From assembly GCA_003214465.1 (NCBI GenBank), contig QCLO01000003.1, forward strand, positions 1-64,000: DNA of 64,000 nt, read 5' to 3'. Origin of the DNA: Acidimicrobiales bacterium AG-414-N20 (GTDB lineage Bacteria > Actinomycetota > Acidimicrobiia > Acidimicrobiales > MedAcidi-G1). The notes beneath the pieces are model-generated. The model was given only the letters and a program-made list of their open reading frames with translations. It had not been told where the DNA came from and searched no databases. Each line of letters opens with the position of its first letter. The stretch's first letter is position 1. Below are positions 1 through 9,057 of the stretch, one piece after another. A program made the position numbers and the translations under genes.

Positions 1-2325
1 GAAGAAGTTGCTTTGCCTGATTTGGGCGGACGAACAGTTTCAGTAGCTATCGAAAATGCCTATCTGCCTTACAACTTTGTGGACGCAGAAACTGGTGAAA
101 TTGGTGGCTTTGACTACGATTTCTTCGGAGAGATCTGTAATCGTCTTAACTGTGAACTTGATTACACAGAGTTCGCTTGGGAAGGAACGATTCTTGCTGT
201 GGGTGATGGAACATTCGACACCGCAGGTGGCGGAATTACTATCACAGCAGAGAGAGAAGAAACTCTAGACTTCACAGACAGCTACATAAGTGTCGACCAG
301 AGACTTATCGTTGAATTGGGTGAAGATCGTTTCTCAAATCTCGAAGAATTCGGTCAAATGGACGAACTAACAGTTTGTTCACAGACGGGAACAACAAACG
401 CCGAAACAGCTATAGCAAACTTCGGTGAAGATCGTGTAATTCTCTTTGAGACATTCGGCTTCGCTGTTCAAGCTCTACTAGCAGGCGATTGCGATTCCGT
501 GATCATGGACGAAACTGCCGGACAGGGATATCAGGGTGAAAACGCTGAAGCACTTGAATTACTAGAAGGTGTGCTTAGCGCAGACGAACTAGGAGTTCCA
601 TTCCCTAACGGTTCAGACCTAGTAGCTCCATTTAACGCTGCGATTTCTTCAATGAAAGCAGACGGAAGCTTGTTTGAATTAGGTTCCAAATACTTCACCG
701 ACGCCTTTACAGTCACTTACGACGATATTGGCGACGGAGCTTACGCAGAGCCTGAGGTTGTGCCGGTAGCTGGTGGAACGCTTCGACTCATGATGGAAGC
801 TGAAAGTGACGGGCTTAACCCAACGGTTAACCGTTTTGCGATTTCTGGCCACATGATGGCTGGTGCCGTTTTTGACACACTTGTGTGGGTAACGGATGAT
901 CCCTGCGCATGTGTGTTCGTTGGCGGTCTTGCAGAGTCATGGGAAGCAAATGATGACCTTACACAATGGGACTTTAATATACGTGAAAACGTAGAGTTCC
1001 ATGATGGCACCATGCTTGACGCTGAAGCGGTTGCATTCGCAGTTCAAAGACAGCTAGCTGATCCACTTATCTCACTTGCTCTTAAGCCAGTCTTAGATGT
1101 AGGAAGAGAAGGAGGAGCGGTAGAAGTTGTAGATGACATGACTGTACGTTTCCATGCGTTAAGACCTCATGTTGACTTCCCGACTTACTTCTCGGGCCAG
1201 CTCGGCTATATTCCTTCACTTGCCTATATGCAGGCAGCTATCGAAGATCCAGCTTTGAACCAGATGCCTGTAGGTACTGGTGCATTCATGATGGATAGCC
1301 GTGAACAGGACTTGATGACTCGTGTAGTTAAGAACCCTAATTGGTGGTACAACGACCATTTGGCAGCAGGAGAAGTTCTCCTCGATGCAATAGAGTTCTA
1401 TGTTTACACAGACAGTGAGCTTGGTGCAGGAGCAATGTCGGCAGGTGACCTTGATGGTGTATCTACCTCAAGCATTGATGCGGCTATGATTCTGAGAGAA
1501 TTAGCAGATGACGGATATCAGGTTTTCGAACAAGATCTTGGCGAGGAAACATTCGCAATGATGAATGCCTCAAAAGCTCCATTCGATGATATTCGTGCAC
1601 GAAAAGCTTTGACTTATGCAACTGCTAAGGCTGACTATTTGGAATTCATAGGCCAAGGAGAACTTAGGTCTGCTGATACCTGGTTCCCACCAGAGTCGAT
1701 TTTCCATAATCCTGACGTTATACAGGAGGCAGATATGCCAGAAATGGCTGCTCCGCTAGTCGCAGAATACTGTGGGGATAAGCCTGACAACTGCAGTGAT
1801 GGAAAGATCAATATGGAATTCCAGTACTCAGGACCATCGGTTATTCAGGATCGAATATTTGATGTTCTTTCCGCAGGGTTTGAGCCTTATTTCAACGTTA
1901 CTAAAGACATGCTTTTGCAGGATGATCACATAACGCAGACAGCAATCGGTATGTACGATTTCCTTACCTGGAGACAGATGGGAGCTCGTAACCCGGATGG
2001 TGATGGTGTATGGATCGTCTGTGATGCAATTGGAGTTCTGTCACTTAACTGGCCGCGGTACTGCTCGCCAGAGCGTGACGAGATTCTTTACGAAGCAAGA
2101 GGTAGTAATGATCGTGATGCGGTCGTTCAAGCATGGAAAGACATTGCTGTAAATGTGCAGGAAAGCTACACATACGTGATGCTTACTCACACATTATGGA
2201 ATGCAACTTATGATCCCAAGGTAAGAGGAATGTGTGATTTCACATTCCCTGACGGGACAGAACCATACTGTCGAGGAACTGGTGGCGGATACGGAAGTTA
2301 TGCCACTATGTGGTTTGAAGAGTAA
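1..2325 (+). CDS. Fused double solute-binding protein (SBP_bac_3 + SBP_bac_5), 5' partial
   Basis: The frame is open from the first base, so the true start and any signal peptide lie before the window. Bases about 13-745 encode an amino-acid-type periplasmic binding fold (family SBP_bac_3): an early GRTVSVAIEN strand, then GGFDYDFFGEI, TAEREETLDFTDSYI and a TGTTNAE ligand-loop-like motif. After a short linker, bases about 770-2322 encode a peptide-type binding fold (SBP_bac_5), opening with GGTLRLMMEAESDGLNP and containing a DAEAVAFAVQR helix and a GTGAFM motif. Each half is close to the usual length of its own family. Several cysteine pairs could form disulfides in the exported protein. It lies just upstream of peptide-type permease and ATPase genes, so it very probably feeds them. 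The ligands cannot be deduced. The fusion is read directly; that both sites work is inference. Confidence 0.88.
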   Translation, partial: EEVALPDLGGRTVSVAIENAYLPYNFVDAETGEIGGFDYDFFGEICNRLNCELDYTEFAWEGTILAVGDGTFDTAGGGITITAEREETLDFTDSYISVDQRLIVELGEDRFSNLEEFGQMDELTVCSQTGTTNAETAIANFGEDRVILFETFGFAVQALLAGDCDSVIMDETAGQGYQGENAEALELLEGVLSADELGVPFPNGSDLVAPFNAAISSMKADGSLFELGSKYFTDAFTVTYDDIGDGAYAEPEVVPVAGGTLRLMMEAESDGLNPTVNRFAISGHMMAGAVFDTLVWVTDDPCACVFVGGLAESWEANDDLTQWDFNIRENVEFHDGTMLDAEAVAFAVQRQLADPLISLALKPVLDVGREGGAVEVVDDMTVRFHALRPHVDFPTYFSGQLGYIPSLAYMQAAIEDPALNQMPVGTGAFMMDSREQDLMTRVVKNPNWWYNDHLAAGEVLLDAIEFYVYTDSELGAGAMSAGDLDGVSTSSIDAAMILRELADDGYQVFEQDLGEETFAMMNASKAPFDDIRARKALTYATAKADYLEFIGQGELRSADTWFPPESIFHNPDVIQEADMPEMAAPLVAEYCGDKPDNCSDGKINMEFQYSGPSVIQDRIFDVLSAGFEPYFNVTKDMLLQDDHITQTAIGMYDFLTWRQMGARNPDGDGVWIVCDAIGVLSLNWPRYCSPERDEILYEARGSNDRDAVVQAWKDIAVNVQESYTYVMLTHTLWNATYDPKVRGMCDFTFPDGTEPYCRGTGGGYGSYATMWFEE

Positions 2326-2347
2326 TTAGAGTCAAACTCAATAATTT

Positions 2348-2382
2348 AAGGGCGGCTGACTATGTCAGCCGCCCTTTTAATT
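2348..2382 (+). terminator. Strong hairpin between binding-protein and permease genes
   Basis: A perfect 13-bp stem (2348-2360 with 2364-2376) closes a 3-nt TAT loop, and the 3' side runs on into TTAATTTTCTTT. It starts 22 bases after the binding-protein stop and about 80 bases before the permease start. In binding-protein transporter operons such a hairpin usually allows partial read-through and protects the upstream mRNA, so the binding protein is made in excess. That role is inferred here. Confidence 0.85.
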
Positions 2383-2455
2383 TTCTTTATGAGCGAGATA
2401 GAGATTTAGTCTTTGTCAACGCTAGCATCGGATTTCTAAGTGATCTCTGACACAG

Positions 2456-3469
2456 GTGGGGGAAATGGGTTTTATTTTCAAGCGTGTAGCTCAAATGGTT
2501 GCTGTAATTATTGCAGCAACTTTCTTGGCTTTCACTGCGATGAGCTATTTGGGTGACCCATTGTTTAACATCGTAGGTTTTCATGCTTCAGTTGACTGTG
2601 ATGCGGTTCTTGCTGGAGAGATCGAAGACGTTTCAGGTCAGGGCGGAACAGACGTAGGCGACTGCGAAGTTGTAGAGGCAGCAAGAGAAAAGTACCACTT
2701 GAATGACCCTCTACCTATCCGTTACGGCAGGTGGGTCGGAGATGTTGTTCAAGGTGACCTTGGGGTTTCATTCAAAAATTCAATGCCTGTGACTACAATC
2801 ATCGGAAATCGAGTACCAAAATCAATATTTCTTATGGTGGTCGCAGAAATTTTTGCTCTTTTAATTGCGGTTCCTGCCGCTATAAGAGCTGCGTATAAAG
2901 CAAATCGTGTATTCGATAAATCAGCTACGGTTTCTTCTTTTGGTTTTATTTCCTTACCCAATTTCGCACTTGGTGTAATCCTTTTCTACTTATTTGTAGT
3001 CAAATGGCAGATATTCCCAAGCCGTTACGAAGACGATGACTTTTTCAGTCGTTTACGATCGACCGTTTTGCCAGGAATGACTCTAGCTCTCCCTTTAGCC
3101 GCAACGTACTTTCGTTTATTGAGAACAGACCTGATAACAACTTTGCAGGAAGATTTTGTTCTTATGGCAAAAGCTAAAGGGCTTTCAGATCGTTGGATAA
3201 TGTTTCGCCATGTTCTCCGACCTTCTCTTTTCTCTTTGGTAACAGTTTTTGGTTTAAGCACTGGAGGCTTGATAGGCGGAGCGTTAGTTGTTGAACAAAT
3301 TTTTGTGATCCCAGGAGTAGGAAGAACTTTTGTTGAAGCTGTCATTCGTGATGATTTTCCACTGGTGCTCGGGTTAGTCACTATAATTTCTTCAGCGTTC
3401 ATAGCAATCAACTTCGTTGTTGACATTTTTTATTCAGTTATCGATCCGAGGGTAAGTCGTGAAACTTAA
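2456..3469 (+). CDS. dppB: Peptide-type ABC transporter permease (DppB/OppB family)
   Basis: This is the first inner-membrane channel subunit of the importer. TM1 (near VAVIIAATFLAFTAMSYL) is followed by an extracytoplasmic stretch, then YGRWVGDVVQGDLGVSF, which is typical of DppB/OppB, then about five more membrane segments. The EAA-type loop that contacts the ATPase reads around DFVLMAKAKGLSDRWIMFRHVLRP. At 337 residues it is about 30 longer than usual; the extra is in the first external loop, which holds two cysteines. The start is uncertain: GTG at 2456 is used here, but ATG at 2465 is possible although the GGTGGGGG sequence sits very close to it. The end overlaps the next gene by 11 bases. 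The peptide substrate is inferred from family only. Confidence 0.9.
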   Translation: MGEMGFIFKRVAQMVAVIIAATFLAFTAMSYLGDPLFNIVGFHASVDCDAVLAGEIEDVSGQGGTDVGDCEVVEAAREKYHLNDPLPIRYGRWVGDVVQGDLGVSFKNSMPVTTIIGNRVPKSIFLMVVAEIFALLIAVPAAIRAAYKANRVFDKSATVSSFGFISLPNFALGVILFYLFVVKWQIFPSRYEDDDFFSRLRSTVLPGMTLALPLAATYFRLLRTDLITTLQEDFVLMAKAKGLSDRWIMFRHVLRPSLFSLVTVFGLSTGGLIGGALVVEQIFVIPGVGRTFVEAVIRDDFPLVLGLVTIISSAFIAINFVVDIFYSVIDPRVSRET

Positions 3470-4379
3470 TTTAATAACGACAAGACGCGGTTTTAGAGAT
3501 CTAAGTCCTCAGGATGAAGATTCCTCTAAAATAGACGACAAGAAAAGAGAGAAACGGAAAATCGGTTTTGGTTTCTGGGTTTCAATCGTATGGATGATTC
3601 TGGTAATTTTAGCTGCTCTTTTAGCACCTATATTGCCTATCTCTGACCCAGATCAGACAGGAGTAGGAGGACGACTTGACTCTCCTAACTGGGATAACTG
3701 GTTTGGCACTGATACAAATGGTCGAGATATGTTCTCTAGAACAATTTGGGGATCTAGAATTTCTCTCACGGTAGGTTTTTTCGCCATAGTTTTTGGATTT
3801 GCCGTTGGAGGCCCCATAGGAATAGTCGCTGGGTTTTTCAAAGGTGCGACCGACAAGCTCCTCTCGATAATAATTTTCATACTCTTTGCCTTCCCCGGTC
3901 TAGTGCTCGCTCTTTTGATAATTTCTCTTATAGGTCAGACACTCGCAGTTGTTTGCTTAACAGTTGGAATCATAGGTGTTGCACCAATAGCGCGTTTAGC
4001 TCGTGCAATCACAATTTCTACCGCTGAAAGAGAGTTCGTAGCAGCAGCAAGAATCCTAGGATCAACCAATCGAAGGATCATGATTAGAGAAATTCTTCCA
4101 AACGTGACCATCCCAATGGGGGCCCTTGCGTTTTTAGGGATGGCTTTGGCGATTGTCGGAGAAGGAGGGCTTGCATTTCTGGGTCTTTCAGTTGAAGAGG
4201 GTTTCTCTTGGGGAAAGATGATTGTTTTGGGGTCTGCTTCGAGAACTCTTCAAAAAGCACCATGGGTATCTATGTTTCCTATAGGGATCATGTTTCTAAC
4301 AGTGATGTCGCTTAACTATGCAGGTGACAGGTTAAGAGATTTCTTTGACGTGCGTGAAATGGGAATTGGGGGAGGTTGA
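3459..4379 (+). CDS. dppC: Peptide-type ABC transporter permease (DppC/OppC family)
   Basis: This is the second channel subunit. A charged cytoplasmic N-terminal tail of about 35 residues (EDSSKIDDKKREKRK) precedes TM1. The family hallmark HWFGTD-type motif appears as NWFGTDTNGRDMFSR, and the EAA loop as EFVAAARILGSTNRRIMIREILPN. It has the six membrane segments expected and 306 residues, a normal length. Translation starts at a GTG inside the end of the preceding permease gene, which suggests translational coupling. The gene ends two bases before the ATG of the first ATPase. Confidence 0.92.
   Translation: MKLNLITTRRGFRDLSPQDEDSSKIDDKKREKRKIGFGFWVSIVWMILVILAALLAPILPISDPDQTGVGGRLDSPNWDNWFGTDTNGRDMFSRTIWGSRISLTVGFFAIVFGFAVGGPIGIVAGFFKGATDKLLSIIIFILFAFPGLVLALLIISLIGQTLAVVCLTVGIIGVAPIARLARAITISTAEREFVAAARILGSTNRRIMIREILPNVTIPMGALAFLGMALAIVGEGGLAFLGLSVEEGFSWGKMIVLGSASRTLQKAPWVSMFPIGIMFLTVMSLNYAGDRLRDFFDVREMGIGGG
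4371..4375 (+). promoter_or_regulatory. Ribosome binding site fixing the start of the first ATPase gene
   Basis: GGAGG lies inside the end of the permease gene and six bases before the ATG at 4382. It favours that ATG over the in-frame TTG at 4376. Confidence 0.75.
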
Positions 4380-4381
4380 GG

Positions 4382-5464
4382 ATGTCTGCTCCATTAGTTT
4401 CTGTCGAAGATCTTCATGTCAGTTTTTTAACTGAACAAGGGCCTGTACGCGCGGTAGATGGAGTGTCATTTGATCTAGAACCCGGAAAATCGATAGGAAT
4501 TGTAGGTGAATCTGGATCCGGTAAATCTGTTACAGCTAAAGCATTAATGAACCTTTTGCCTTCTTATGCACAAGTTGAAGGTTCAATGAAATTTGACGGA
4601 AGAGACTTAAGAGAAATTGCCAGAAAGAAAGAAAAACATTTTTGGGGTGTTGAAATGACCATGATTTTTCAAGATCCGATGACTTCTTTAAATCCGGTTA
4701 AACGTATTGGCGAACAGATTGCTGAATCGCTACGTGTTCACATGAACCGGAGTCGCAGTGAAGCCATGACTGAAGCTGGGGAACTACTGGAACAAGTAGG
4801 AATTCCGGAACCTGCAAAAAGACTACGACAATACCCCCATGAACTTTCTGGAGGTCTTAGACAAAGAGTTGTGATTGCCATAGCTTTGGCATGCGGACCA
4901 AGGCTTTTGATAGCCGATGAACCCACAACAGCTCTGGATGTAACAGTTCAAAAGCATATTTTGGATCTTTTAGACGATCTTCGCAAAGAGCGTGGCATGT
5001 CGATGATTCTCATAACCCATGACCTAGGAGTCGTTAAAGGTCGAACAGATGAAATTATGGTTATGTACGGAGGTCGGACAATGGAAGAAGCTCCAACTTC
5101 TACTCTTTTCGAAAGTGATGGACTACATCCCTACACGGAAGCTCTGAATGCAACAATTCCAAAAATCGACACTCCAAGCCATACGAGACTCGTTCCTATT
5201 CCAGGCAAACCTCCAGAGATAATAGGTAAAATCATAGGTTGTCCATTCGTTCAGAGATGTCGTTATTCCACTAGTGAATGTTTAACTGAGATGCCCTCAT
5301 TAGTTGAGCAAGAAGAAGGACACTTTTGTGCATGCCACAATCCGGTAGGCACACCGGAAGGGGTTAATGCTAGAGAGGCTAATCAGAATGCGGGTTACAC
5401 ACCTGCAGGTTTAGACATGAAAGAATTTGAAACATTTGTTCGTGCGGACACCGGAGGGCTCTGA
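4382..5464 (+). CDS. dppD: Peptide-type ABC transporter ATP-binding protein (DppD/OppD family)
   Basis: This is one of the two ATPases of the importer. It shows Walker A GESGSGKS, the signature LSGGLRQR, Walker B LLIADEPTTALD and an H-loop ILITHDLG. The C-terminal oligopeptide/dipeptide domain has a cysteine cluster (GCPFVQRC, then CRYSTSEC, then HFCACH). Such a cluster carries a [4Fe-4S] site in the mycobacterial dipeptide transporter, so the same is possible here. The start is ATG at 4382, because a GGAGG ribosome site (4371-4375) is six bases upstream; an upstream TTG at 4376 would sit right against it. The gene overlaps the next by one base (TGATG). Confidence 0.92.
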   Translation: MSAPLVSVEDLHVSFLTEQGPVRAVDGVSFDLEPGKSIGIVGESGSGKSVTAKALMNLLPSYAQVEGSMKFDGRDLREIARKKEKHFWGVEMTMIFQDPMTSLNPVKRIGEQIAESLRVHMNRSRSEAMTEAGELLEQVGIPEPAKRLRQYPHELSGGLRQRVVIAIALACGPRLLIADEPTTALDVTVQKHILDLLDDLRKERGMSMILITHDLGVVKGRTDEIMVMYGGRTMEEAPTSTLFESDGLHPYTEALNATIPKIDTPSHTRLVPIPGKPPEIIGKIIGCPFVQRCRYSTSECLTEMPSLVEQEEGHFCACHNPVGTPEGVNAREANQNAGYTPAGLDMKEFETFVRADTGGL

Positions 5465-6474
5465 TGGCTGGTAGCGGAGTGGCTCAGTTACGTAATGATG
5501 ATGACATAGTTCTAAGCGTCAAGAATTTAGTAATGGAATTCAAAGTAGGTCGAGATGAGATAGTCCATGCGGTTTCCGATGTCAGTTTTGATGTCAAAAA
5601 GGGTGAAACACTTGGAATTGTTGGTGAATCAGGATGCGGCAAGTCCACAACTGCTCGATCTATCGTGCAACTACCCAAACCGACATTGGGTGAAGTGATG
5701 GTTAGTTCTGAGGGTGATTCAATTGAACTCACAGGCTTGAAAGGAGATGCACTTAGGAAAGTCAGACCCAAATTACAGATGATTTTTCAAGATCCTATTT
5801 CTTCTCTTAATCCACGAAGAATAGTCCGTGAAGTGGTTAAAGAAGGACTAACTATTTGGCCTAATGGTATGAGTTCGCAACAAATCGAAGATCGGGTTGA
5901 CGAGGTTCTCGAATCTGTTGGTATTGATCCTGAAATAGCAGCAAATCGAAGGGCACACGAGTTTTCTGGTGGACAATGTCAGCGGATTTCTATAGCCAGA
6001 GCTGTTGCATTAGATCCTGAAATTCTTATTTGCGATGAGCCTGTTTCCGCTCTTGACGTTTCCGTTCAAGCTCAGATACTAAATCTTTTAGAGGAAATGA
6101 AAGACAAGTATGGTTTGACACTTTTATTTATAAGTCATGACCTGTCAGTAGTTCGGAACGTGAGTGATCGGGTGGTAGTGATGTATCTCGGAAAAATTTG
6201 TGAGATTGGAAGTTCCGACACAATTTATTCCTTACCTGCACACCCGTATACTCGGGTCTTGTTGGCGTCAGCGCCTGAACCTGCTTCTACAGTTGACGCA
6301 TCTGAATCAGCAATAGGTGATGATATCCCATCACCTATAAACCCTCCAACAGGTTGTCGATTCAGAACCAGATGCCCATCTGCACAAACCCTATGTGCAG
6401 ACAAAGAACCTGAAATGCAAAAAGTTGGAGACGATCATTTCGTGGCCTGCCACTTTCCTGTCATAAACAATTAA
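5464..6474 (+). CDS. dppF: Peptide-type ABC transporter ATP-binding protein (DppF/OppF family)
   Basis: This is the second ATPase, which pairs with DppD. It has Walker A GESGCGKS, signature FSGGQCQR, Walker B ILICDEPVSALD and H-loop LLFISHDLS. The C-terminal HPY-type domain again carries cysteines (GCRFRTRC, LCADKEPEM, ACHF). At 336 residues it is of normal length. It starts in a one-base overlap with the preceding stop codon. Its TAA stop shares the palindrome TTAA (6471-6474) with the stop of the convergent epimerase gene. It closes the operon that starts with the double binding protein. Confidence 0.92.
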   Translation: MAGSGVAQLRNDDDIVLSVKNLVMEFKVGRDEIVHAVSDVSFDVKKGETLGIVGESGCGKSTTARSIVQLPKPTLGEVMVSSEGDSIELTGLKGDALRKVRPKLQMIFQDPISSLNPRRIVREVVKEGLTIWPNGMSSQQIEDRVDEVLESVGIDPEIAANRRAHEFSGGQCQRISIARAVALDPEILICDEPVSALDVSVQAQILNLLEEMKDKYGLTLLFISHDLSVVRNVSDRVVVMYLGKICEIGSSDTIYSLPAHPYTRVLLASAPEPASTVDASESAIGDDIPSPINPPTGCRFRTRCPSAQTLCADKEPEMQKVGDDHFVACHFPVINN

Positions 6475-7562
6475 TCGATCAGATTGAGTATTTGATCTTC
6501 GTAAGACCAATCAAACTCTCGCCCGCCACTTTCTTGATGCCATTTATAGGTTTGGGATGCCATTGTCGACAAAGTATGTTTCGGCTCCCACCCAGTATCT
6601 TCACGAATGGCGTCGATACTAAACATAACATCCCGATTCCAACGATGGATATTAGGTGCCAATCTGGGGATTACAGTTGTGAAACGAAAACGATGACGAA
6701 TAGCAGCCTGTTTCCGTAAAGCTTCTTCACTAGTTCTTATATCAACTTTCACCTTGCTGTTAGCGGCTGAATCAAATTCGATCTCACCATCCCAGAGCCG
6801 CTCCATTATCTCAGAAGGTATAAACCGCATTTCTGCATTTTGCCCTATCGCATCAGCAGTAGTTTCTACATAATTAATATCAGATTGGGAAGTGCTTCCA
6901 GTGAGGTTGTAGAGACGACCAAAACTTACGGGTTTACACATGAGAGCTTCAAGTGCACTTGCCTGATCATCTACATGACCAACTTGACTGATAGTGGTTC
7001 CATCTCCAGGGATTAAAACTGGTCTTCCCAACTCCATTCGGGCGAACATCCTTTGTTCACGATCAGGAATAATGTTCCTAGGCCCATAAACCATTGCAAA
7101 AGCAACTGTCGTAGCTGGGAAGCCATTTTCATGCGCTTCTTCAAGAATGTCTTGGCACAACAATTTATGCAGTCCATACTCAATTTGAGAGTCACCTCTT
7201 TCTTTAGGGTGGTTCTCAGTTATAGGCAAAATATCAGTCGCTTCGTAAATTACTGTTGAGCTCGCAAAAATATAGTGTTCAATTTTTCCTGAAAAAATTT
7301 CAACCATTAGCGCTACATCCTCAGGATGGTAGGCAGTCATATCTTGCACAACATCAAATTCGAGTCCACTAAGAACATCACGAATCTGATCAGGGTCACT
7401 TCGATCAGCTTTCAGCCGAGTTATCCCATCCGGAAGAGAAGCTTCAGTTTGCCCTCTGTTAAGTATTGTCACATCATGACCTGATCTAACCAATTCGTGA
7501 ACAAGAGCCAGACCATTGAATTGTGTGCCACCCATAACCAGAACACGTTTAGAGTCGCTCAT
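6471..7562 (-). CDS. NAD-dependent epimerase/dehydratase family protein
   Basis: This is an extended short-chain dehydrogenase/reductase. The N-terminal Rossmann motif is the variant GGTQFNGLALV followed by an arginine that suggests NADP(H) (ILNRG), and the catalytic YxxxK appears as YGLHK near residue 128. The length (363) and the variant glycine motif resemble CSP41-like and related sugar-nucleotide epimerases. The substrate cannot be named. It is the last gene of a leftward set with the carboxylesterase (ATGA overlap at 7559-7562) and the thiolase, so it probably acts on the same unknown substrate pathway. Confidence 0.82.
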   Translation of the reverse strand: MSDSKRVLVMGGTQFNGLALVHELVRSGHDVTILNRGQTEASLPDGITRLKADRSDPDQIRDVLSGLEFDVVQDMTAYHPEDVALMVEIFSGKIEHYIFASSTVIYEATDILPITENHPKERGDSQIEYGLHKLLCQDILEEAHENGFPATTVAFAMVYGPRNIIPDREQRMFARMELGRPVLIPGDGTTISQVGHVDDQASALEALMCKPVSFGRLYNLTGSTSQSDINYVETTADAIGQNAEMRFIPSEIMERLWDGEIEFDSAANSKVKVDIRTSEEALRKQAAIRHRFRFTTVIPRLAPNIHRWNRDVMFSIDAIREDTGWEPKHTLSTMASQTYKWHQESGGREFDWSYEDQILNLID

Positions 7563-9055
7563 CTAACACCATCCCACAGGCAACGTTCTTCACTCTGAGG
7601 GTCGATCAGAAGACCACACTGATCGTTTATTTCCATGACCGCTCTATTCTCTGCTGTATAAGTAGGCCACTCACCGACAACTGAGGTAGCAGGGTTCCCG
7701 TCTCTAATAAATGAAATCCAAGAGTCGTGCATAGCTTCAGCAACATGAGTTGGAAGTTCTCCTTCCCCTATAAAAATATCCACACCAGCGCGATCAAGCG
7801 TGTTGAAGGTGAAAGGCAATTCAAGAGAATGAGCAGAGCCGAATCTTCCTTCGAAAGCCCTTGAATCCCATGAGAAAAGATACATCCAAGTATTCCCATC
7901 ATGCTTTTCTCTTGTTTCGGCTAATCGAATAGCAGGAATTCTAAAAACCCAATCGCTCCCAATAGCGCACGCTAACCAACCGGAATCATCACCAACTCTT
8001 TTTCGGTATGAGTCAATTACCTTTTGAGGGTTCTCAACAATTCTTTCCACGTATCGGAAAAGAGTTCTCTCATCAAGGTCGGTAAAACCATACAGAGACA
8101 TTTCATCCTCATTGGTACCTATAAGAAGTGGTATATCACTTGCAGATCCATTATTGATCAGGTCTATTGGGGCCTCCGGGAGAGCTTCGTGACCCCAGAC
8201 TGGATAGAAGGGTTGGACACCTCTAGCTGCAAATCCCCATTTTTCAATTAGTGCTTCCTGCGCTTCAAGAATTTCAATTGCGGGCAACTCTAAGATTTCT
8301 TCCGAAGTTGGATTCCCCAAAGCTTCCAATAATTCCGAAGCTATATCTGCTCCCGCGTCAGGTTCATGAATATGAAAGGCAGCTCCGCTTTGAGCGATAG
8401 CACGGCGGAACAACCCTTTCGCTAATGGAGAAGCAAGAAGATTAGCAACGCTGAAAGCTCCAGCTGATTCTCCACCAACAGTCACCTGATCAGGGTCTCC
8501 TCCAAAGGAAGCAATATTTTCTTGAACCCATTGGAGGGCAGCTATTTGATCGAGAAGACCGTTTAAGCCTGAAGAGGAGAATTTTTCTCCAAAATGTTTT
8601 CCTAGTTCTGTAAAACCAAAAGCCCCCAAACGGTAGTTGATCGTTACAACAACCACATCACCCCGCGAGGCGAAAGATGTTCCGTCATACCATGCGACTC
8701 CACCTTGACCTCTTCTGTAAGCGCCCCCATGTATCCAAACATAAACAGGTCGTTTTTTGTCATCTGATGCAGGGGTGACAACATTTAGGTACAAACAGTC
8801 TTCATCCCAAAGAACGGGAAATCGGTCAGTTAAACCCTCGCCTGGTAGTTGAGGAGAAGCAGGGCTGAAACGTTTTGCATCTCTAACACCTTCCCAACTT
8901 TCCAGAGGCGAAGGGGCAGCAAATCTTAAATTCCCAACAGGAGGAGATGCGTAGGGGACTCCGGCGAACAATTCCACACCATTTCTGAAGCGTCCAGCTA
9001 CTTCACCGTACTTCGTATTTGCAATTGGAGAATCAAATGTAATGTTTTCGCTCAT
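7559..9055 (-). CDS. Type B carboxylesterase / lipase
   Basis: This is an alpha/beta hydrolase of the carboxylesterase (PnbA-like) family that cleaves carboxyl esters. It shows the oxyanion-hole motif WIHGGAYRRGQG, the nucleophile elbow GGESAGAFSV with the catalytic serine, and the late histidine in GSAHSLELPF. No signal peptide is visible, so it is likely cytoplasmic. ATG at 9055 (protein starting MSENITF) is chosen; an upstream extension rich in arginine would run into the thiolase gene and matches nothing. It ends in a 4-base overlap with the epimerase. It may release an acid that the nearby ligase and CoA-transferase activate, which is inference. Confidence 0.88.
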   Translation of the reverse strand: MSENITFDSPIANTKYGEVAGRFRNGVELFAGVPYASPPVGNLRFAAPSPLESWEGVRDAKRFSPASPQLPGEGLTDRFPVLWDEDCLYLNVVTPASDDKKRPVYVWIHGGAYRRGQGGVAWYDGTSFASRGDVVVVTINYRLGAFGFTELGKHFGEKFSSSGLNGLLDQIAALQWVQENIASFGGDPDQVTVGGESAGAFSVANLLASPLAKGLFRRAIAQSGAAFHIHEPDAGADIASELLEALGNPTSEEILELPAIEILEAQEALIEKWGFAARGVQPFYPVWGHEALPEAPIDLINNGSASDIPLLIGTNEDEMSLYGFTDLDERTLFRYVERIVENPQKVIDSYRKRVGDDSGWLACAIGSDWVFRIPAIRLAETREKHDGNTWMYLFSWDSRAFEGRFGSAHSLELPFTFNTLDRAGVDIFIGEGELPTHVAEAMHDSWISFIRDGNPATSVVGEWPTYTAENRAVMEINDQCGLLIDPQSEERCLWDGVR

Positions 9056-9057
9056 TT

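Noticed and set aside
3025-3426. 133-codon open frame opposite the dppB-like gene
   Set aside because: Antisense shadow with high Lys/Ser/Thr, no motif.
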